A stretch of DNA of 33,846 nt from Candidatus Zixiibacteriota bacterium (lineage in GTDB: Bacteria; Zixibacteria; MSB-5A5; GN15; PGXB01), in contig JBFMEF010000141.1 of assembly GCA_040753495.1 (NCBI GenBank), forward strand, positions 1-33,846, given 5' to 3'. Below, piece by piece: positions 31,501 through 33,846 of this stretch. The first letter of the stretch is position 1, and every line of letters starts with the position of its first letter. The notes under the pieces were generated by a model. The model saw only the letters and a program-made list of their open reading frames with translations, ran no database searches and was not told the DNA's origin. The translations under genes and the position numbers were made by a program.

Positions 31501-32787
31501 ATGATGAAATCGCATCGTCAAATCCTTGACCTCAACGGCAGTGTGCCGTCAGTGTCGCCATTTGACCCGGAACGAATCAAGCTCGATTTTCCGATCTTCT
31601 CCCGCACTGTTCACGGCAAGCCGCTGATATATCTCGATAACGCCGCCACCACCCAGAAACCGCAAGCGGTGCTGGACGCCATCGAGAAATATTATTCTTA
31701 TCAGAACGCCAATGTTCATCGCGGCCTGCATACCCTTGCCGAAGAAGCCACCGCGGCATACGAAGCGACCCGCGTCAAAGTGGCGGAGTTCATCGGCGGC
31801 GTCAGACCGGAAGAAGTAATCTTCACCCGCAACGCAACCGAAGCCATCAATATCGTGGCGCAATCCTGGGGAGAAGCAAATCTCCGTCACGGCGACCGGA
31901 TTGTTATCACCCAGATGGAGCATCATGCCAACCTTGTGCCGTGGCTTATGCTGAGCCGGAAAACCGGCGCGGAACTGAAATATATAAGAATCACCGGAGA
32001 GGGTCTTCTTGACCTGTCCGATATCGATGAGATTATAAATTCGCGCACGAAGATTGTCGCTATGACGCAGATGTCCAATGTCCTGGGGACAATCAATCCG
32101 GTGGAGGAGATCATTGAAATCGCTCATAAGAAAGGGGCGGTGGTCCTCGTCGATGGCGCCCAGTCGGTGCCGCATCTGCCGGTCAATATCGGTGCGCTAA
32201 ATGCTGATTTTCTGGCTTTTTCCGCCCATAAGATGCTCGGTCCCACGGGAGTCGGCATACTTTTTGGCAGGCAGGAATTATTGGAAAGAATGGAGCCGGT
32301 TACTTACGGGGGAGAAATGATAAGTGATGTCCGCTTTGAATCGGTCCGCTGGAATACTCTTCCCTGGAAATTTGAAGCCGGCACTCCCCATATCGCCGGC
32401 GCGGCGGCGTTCGGCGCCGCTCTGGAATATCTGAGTAAACTGGGCATGGAGAATATCCGACGGCATGAATTAGAGTTGACGGCGTATGCGCTCGATAAGC
32501 TTGCCGCTCTCGATTTCATTAAAGTTTTTGGACCCAATGACGCAGATAAGAGGGGGGGAGCGATTGCCTTTGCCGATAATGATATCCATCCGCATGACCT
32601 TGCCACTTTCCTCGATACCCTCGGGATTGCTGTCCGCGCCGGGCATCATTGCGCCCAGCCGCTGACCAAACTTCTCGGCGTCAGTTCCACCACTCGCGCC
32701 AGCATCTATATCTACAATACCGCTGACGACATTGACCACCTTGCAGCCGGGCTCAAGGAAGCCAGAAAGTATTTTCGCTATGTCTGA
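31501..32787 (+). CDS. sufS: Cysteine desulfurase SufS
   Basis: Group II PLP cysteine desulfurase that takes sulfur from cysteine for cluster assembly. The Schiff-base Lys244 is in F-S-A-H-K-M-L-G-P-T-G and the active Cys384 in G-H-H-C-A-Q-P. The N-terminal Y-L-D-N-A-A-T-T-Q-K-P and N-V-H-R-G-L-H words are typical. Length 428, somewhat longer than the common 406 because of about 25 extra N-terminal residues. Two adjacent Met codons (31501, 31504) follow AAGGGG. Its end overlaps sufU by 8 bp. Confidence 0.96.
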   Translation: MMKSHRQILDLNGSVPSVSPFDPERIKLDFPIFSRTVHGKPLIYLDNAATTQKPQAVLDAIEKYYSYQNANVHRGLHTLAEEATAAYEATRVKVAEFIGGVRPEEVIFTRNATEAINIVAQSWGEANLRHGDRIVITQMEHHANLVPWLMLSRKTGAELKYIRITGEGLLDLSDIDEIINSRTKIVAMTQMSNVLGTINPVEEIIEIAHKKGAVVLVDGAQSVPHLPVNIGALNADFLAFSAHKMLGPTGVGILFGRQELLERMEPVTYGGEMISDVRFESVRWNTLPWKFEAGTPHIAGAAAFGAALEYLSKLGMENIRRHELELTAYALDKLAALDFIKVFGPNDADKRGGAIAFADNDIHPHDLATFLDTLGIAVRAGHHCAQPLTKLLGVSSTTRASIYIYNTADDIDHLAAGLKEARKYFRYV

Positions 32788-33244
32788 CGAACTCGACAGC
32801 CTGTACCGCGATATTCTGATGGAGCATTACAAATTTCCCCGGGGCCGAAAAAAATTGGAGCATGCCGATATCCACAACGAAGGGCAGAACCCTTCCTGCG
32901 GCGACGAATTGGAAATGGAACTTCAGCTTGACGGCGACAAAATCAAGGATATCTATGTCAGCTGTGTCGGTTGCGCCGTCTCGGTGGCGTCCGGCTCAAT
33001 GCTGGCCGATACCATCAAGGGGAAAACTCTGGATGAAGTCAAGAAAATCGCCGAGACTATCCGCAAGATGCTCAAAGGGGAAGATATCCCCGACCATATC
33101 GACCTGGGGGATCTGGAATCGCTGCGCGGAGTCAAAAAATTCCCGGTCCGAATCAAGTGCGCTCTTCTCTCCTGGACCACTCTTATCGATGCCCTTGCCA
33201 CCAAAGAGCAGGGGGTGAAGACCAACATATCTACTACGGAATAA
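32780..33244 (+). CDS. sufU: SufU zinc-dependent sulfurtransferase / scaffold
   Basis: A 154-residue IscU-like protein of the SufU type, which accepts the persulfide of SufS. Zinc/sulfur ligands are Cys40 (N-P-S-C-G-D), Asp42, Cys65 (V-G-C-A-V-S) and Cys127 (R-I-K-C-A-L-L). The insert between the second and third Cys sites, absent from IscU, marks SufU. I start at the ATG at 32780, inside sufS by 8 bp; the frame is open to 32732 but those codons lie in sufS and are atypical. SufU rather than SufE is the partner here, a combination known from Firmicutes and others. Confidence 0.93.
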   Translation: MSDELDSLYRDILMEHYKFPRGRKKLEHADIHNEGQNPSCGDELEMELQLDGDKIKDIYVSCVGCAVSVASGSMLADTIKGKTLDEVKKIAETIRKMLKGEDIPDHIDLGDLESLRGVKKFPVRIKCALLSWTTLIDALATKEQGVKTNISTTE

Positions 33245-33247
33245 AGA

Positions 33248-33556
33248 ATGTCTCTCACCCGCGAATTGATTCTTGAGAAACTTAAGCCAATCGAAGACCC
33301 TGAAATCGCTCTGGGGGTGGTTGACCTCGGATTGATCTATGATGTCGAAATTGTTGACAATAAAGAGGTCAACATCACCATGACCCTGACCACCCCGGCC
33401 TGCCCATACGGTCCAATGCTGGTGGAGCAGGTGGAAAACGCCGTCAAAGCGGTCGAGGGAGTCGAGAAAGCCTCCGTTACGGTCGTCTGGGACCCGCCCT
33501 GGAATCCGGCTGAGATGGCCTCCGATATGGCGAAAGATGTCTTAGGTATCTGGTAG
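33248..33556 (+). CDS. sufT: SufT-like / MIP18-family (DUF59) Fe-S assembly protein
   Basis: A 102-residue protein of the DUF59 family, whose members help deliver Fe-S clusters. Family words are [17 protein letters not shown] (about 17-33) and [14 protein letters not shown] (45-58), with the conserved Cys in P-A-C-P. PaaD is a related alternative, but the SUF neighbours favour SufT. It is four bases after sufU, so the last gene of the operon, and it overlaps the convergent photolyase gene by 15 bp. No terminator is seen. Confidence 0.88.
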   Translation: MSLTRELILEKLKPIEDPEIALGVVDLGLIYDVEIVDNKEVNITMTLTTPACPYGPMLVEQVENAVKAVEGVEKASVTVVWDPPWNPAEMASDMAKDVLGIW

Positions 33557-33846
33557 GGTGTCATTCTTCCGGCAGCTTTCTTCCACTCGTCTGACATATT
33601 CATCGGCGTCAAACTTCCGCTTTAGCCCGGCGGCATTCATGTACCGAATATTCCCGAATACCGGTCGCTCTTTCCAGGGTCTGTCATGCTTGCCGAAACA
33701 CCATGCCACCCCGGCGTAACCGTTCGGGTCGCGCCCATCGAGCGCATATTTGTCGTTTAAGTAAATCGCAGTCTGATATGCTTCCTCCGGCGTTGCGGTC
33801 CATTCCAGAATTTTCTTCCCCCAGTACATTCGCATATATCCCGCCA
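33542..33846 (-). CDS. Class II CPD DNA photolyase, C-terminal end (5' partial)
   Basis: The last roughly 100 residues of a light-driven enzyme that splits cyclobutane pyrimidine dimers. The words [15 protein letters not shown], then [18 protein letters not shown] and I-R-Y-M-N, then K-R-K-F-D fit the FAD-binding C-terminus of class II photolyases. The frame stays open to the window edge (A-G-Y before the Met), so the real start is outside. A typical family Trp segment (A-W-S) reads A-W-C here. Its stop overlaps the end of sufT by 15 bp, tail to tail. Confidence 0.9.
   Translation of the reverse strand, partial: AGYMRMYWGKKILEWTATPEEAYQTAIYLNDKYALDGRDPNGYAGVAWCFGKHDRPWKERPVFGNIRYMNAAGLKRKFDADEYVRRVEESCRKNDTLPDT

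Noticed and set aside
1-33846. tRNA, rRNA, transposase, integrase or prophage genes
   Set aside because: None recognised when reading both strands; the only mobile-like signals are short palindromic repeats and the lone ORF6N gene.

Overview
This window looks like an ordinary chromosomal stretch from a Gram-negative, environmental bacterium of moderate GC. The best guess is the FCB superphylum, with the candidate phylum Zixibacteria as the closest mental match. That placement is an inference. It rests on the secreted protein ending in a dockerin-like double EF-hand (5' end), the many short GC-rich palindromic repeats between genes, and the mix of gene families. There is no rRNA, marker-gene tree or search behind it.

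Layout. 1-1.8 kb: end of a secreted multidomain protein (Ig-like, C39-peptidase-like, dockerin-like). 1.9-4.9 kb (minus): ferredoxin/flavodoxin-NADP reductase, a ferritin-like/VIT1 iron-transport protein, a FabL-type enoyl-ACP reductase and a small DUF2892 membrane protein. 5.1-6.0 kb (plus): a YbjQ-family protein and an MscL channel carrying a zinc ribbon. 6.0-9.4 kb (minus): a MntP-like manganese exporter, an ORF6N-domain protein, a mitochondrial-type P5C dehydrogenase and a ferritin-like protein. 9.5-10.05 kb: a gene-free block of nested palindromic repeats. 10.1-14.3 kb (plus): oligoendopeptidase F, then two AT-richer exported proteins of unknown function bracketed by more repeats. 14.5-18.4 kb (minus): cydB, cydA and a DASS/SLC13 anion transporter. 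18.6-19.7 kb (plus): an orphan type III polyketide synthase. 19.8-21.7 kb (minus): a thioredoxin-like protein, a TRASH-DUF2231 membrane protein and a secreted double-TRASH protein with a His-rich tail. Divergent from these, 21.9-25.3 kb (plus): a histidine kinase, an NtrC-type sigma-54 response regulator and a UPF0104 (LPG-synthase-like) membrane protein. 25.6-26.9 kb: an ornithine-aminotransferase-like enzyme. 27.1-33.6 kb: a complete SUF iron-sulfur operon (rrf2, sufC, sufB, sufD, Rieske ferredoxin, sufS, sufU, sufT-like), meeting the C-terminal end of a class II DNA photolyase on the other strand.

How it fits together. Metal and redox handling recurs: iron storage or transport, manganese export, TRASH metal-binding proteins, Fe-S assembly under an Rrf2 regulator, and cytochrome bd. 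The P5C dehydrogenase and the ornithine aminotransferase could together convert ornithine to glutamate, although they lie about 17 kb apart.

The best candidate for something not well described is the divergent TRASH / sigma-54 two-component locus (19.8-24.4 kb). Its shared intergenic region holds a perfect 16-bp palindrome overlapping the kinase promoter, a second palindrome, and a weak -24/-12-like element facing the TRASH genes. The SUF operon, cydAB and most enzymes belong to known families. No CRISPR array, transposase, integrase, tRNA or rRNA was recognised.
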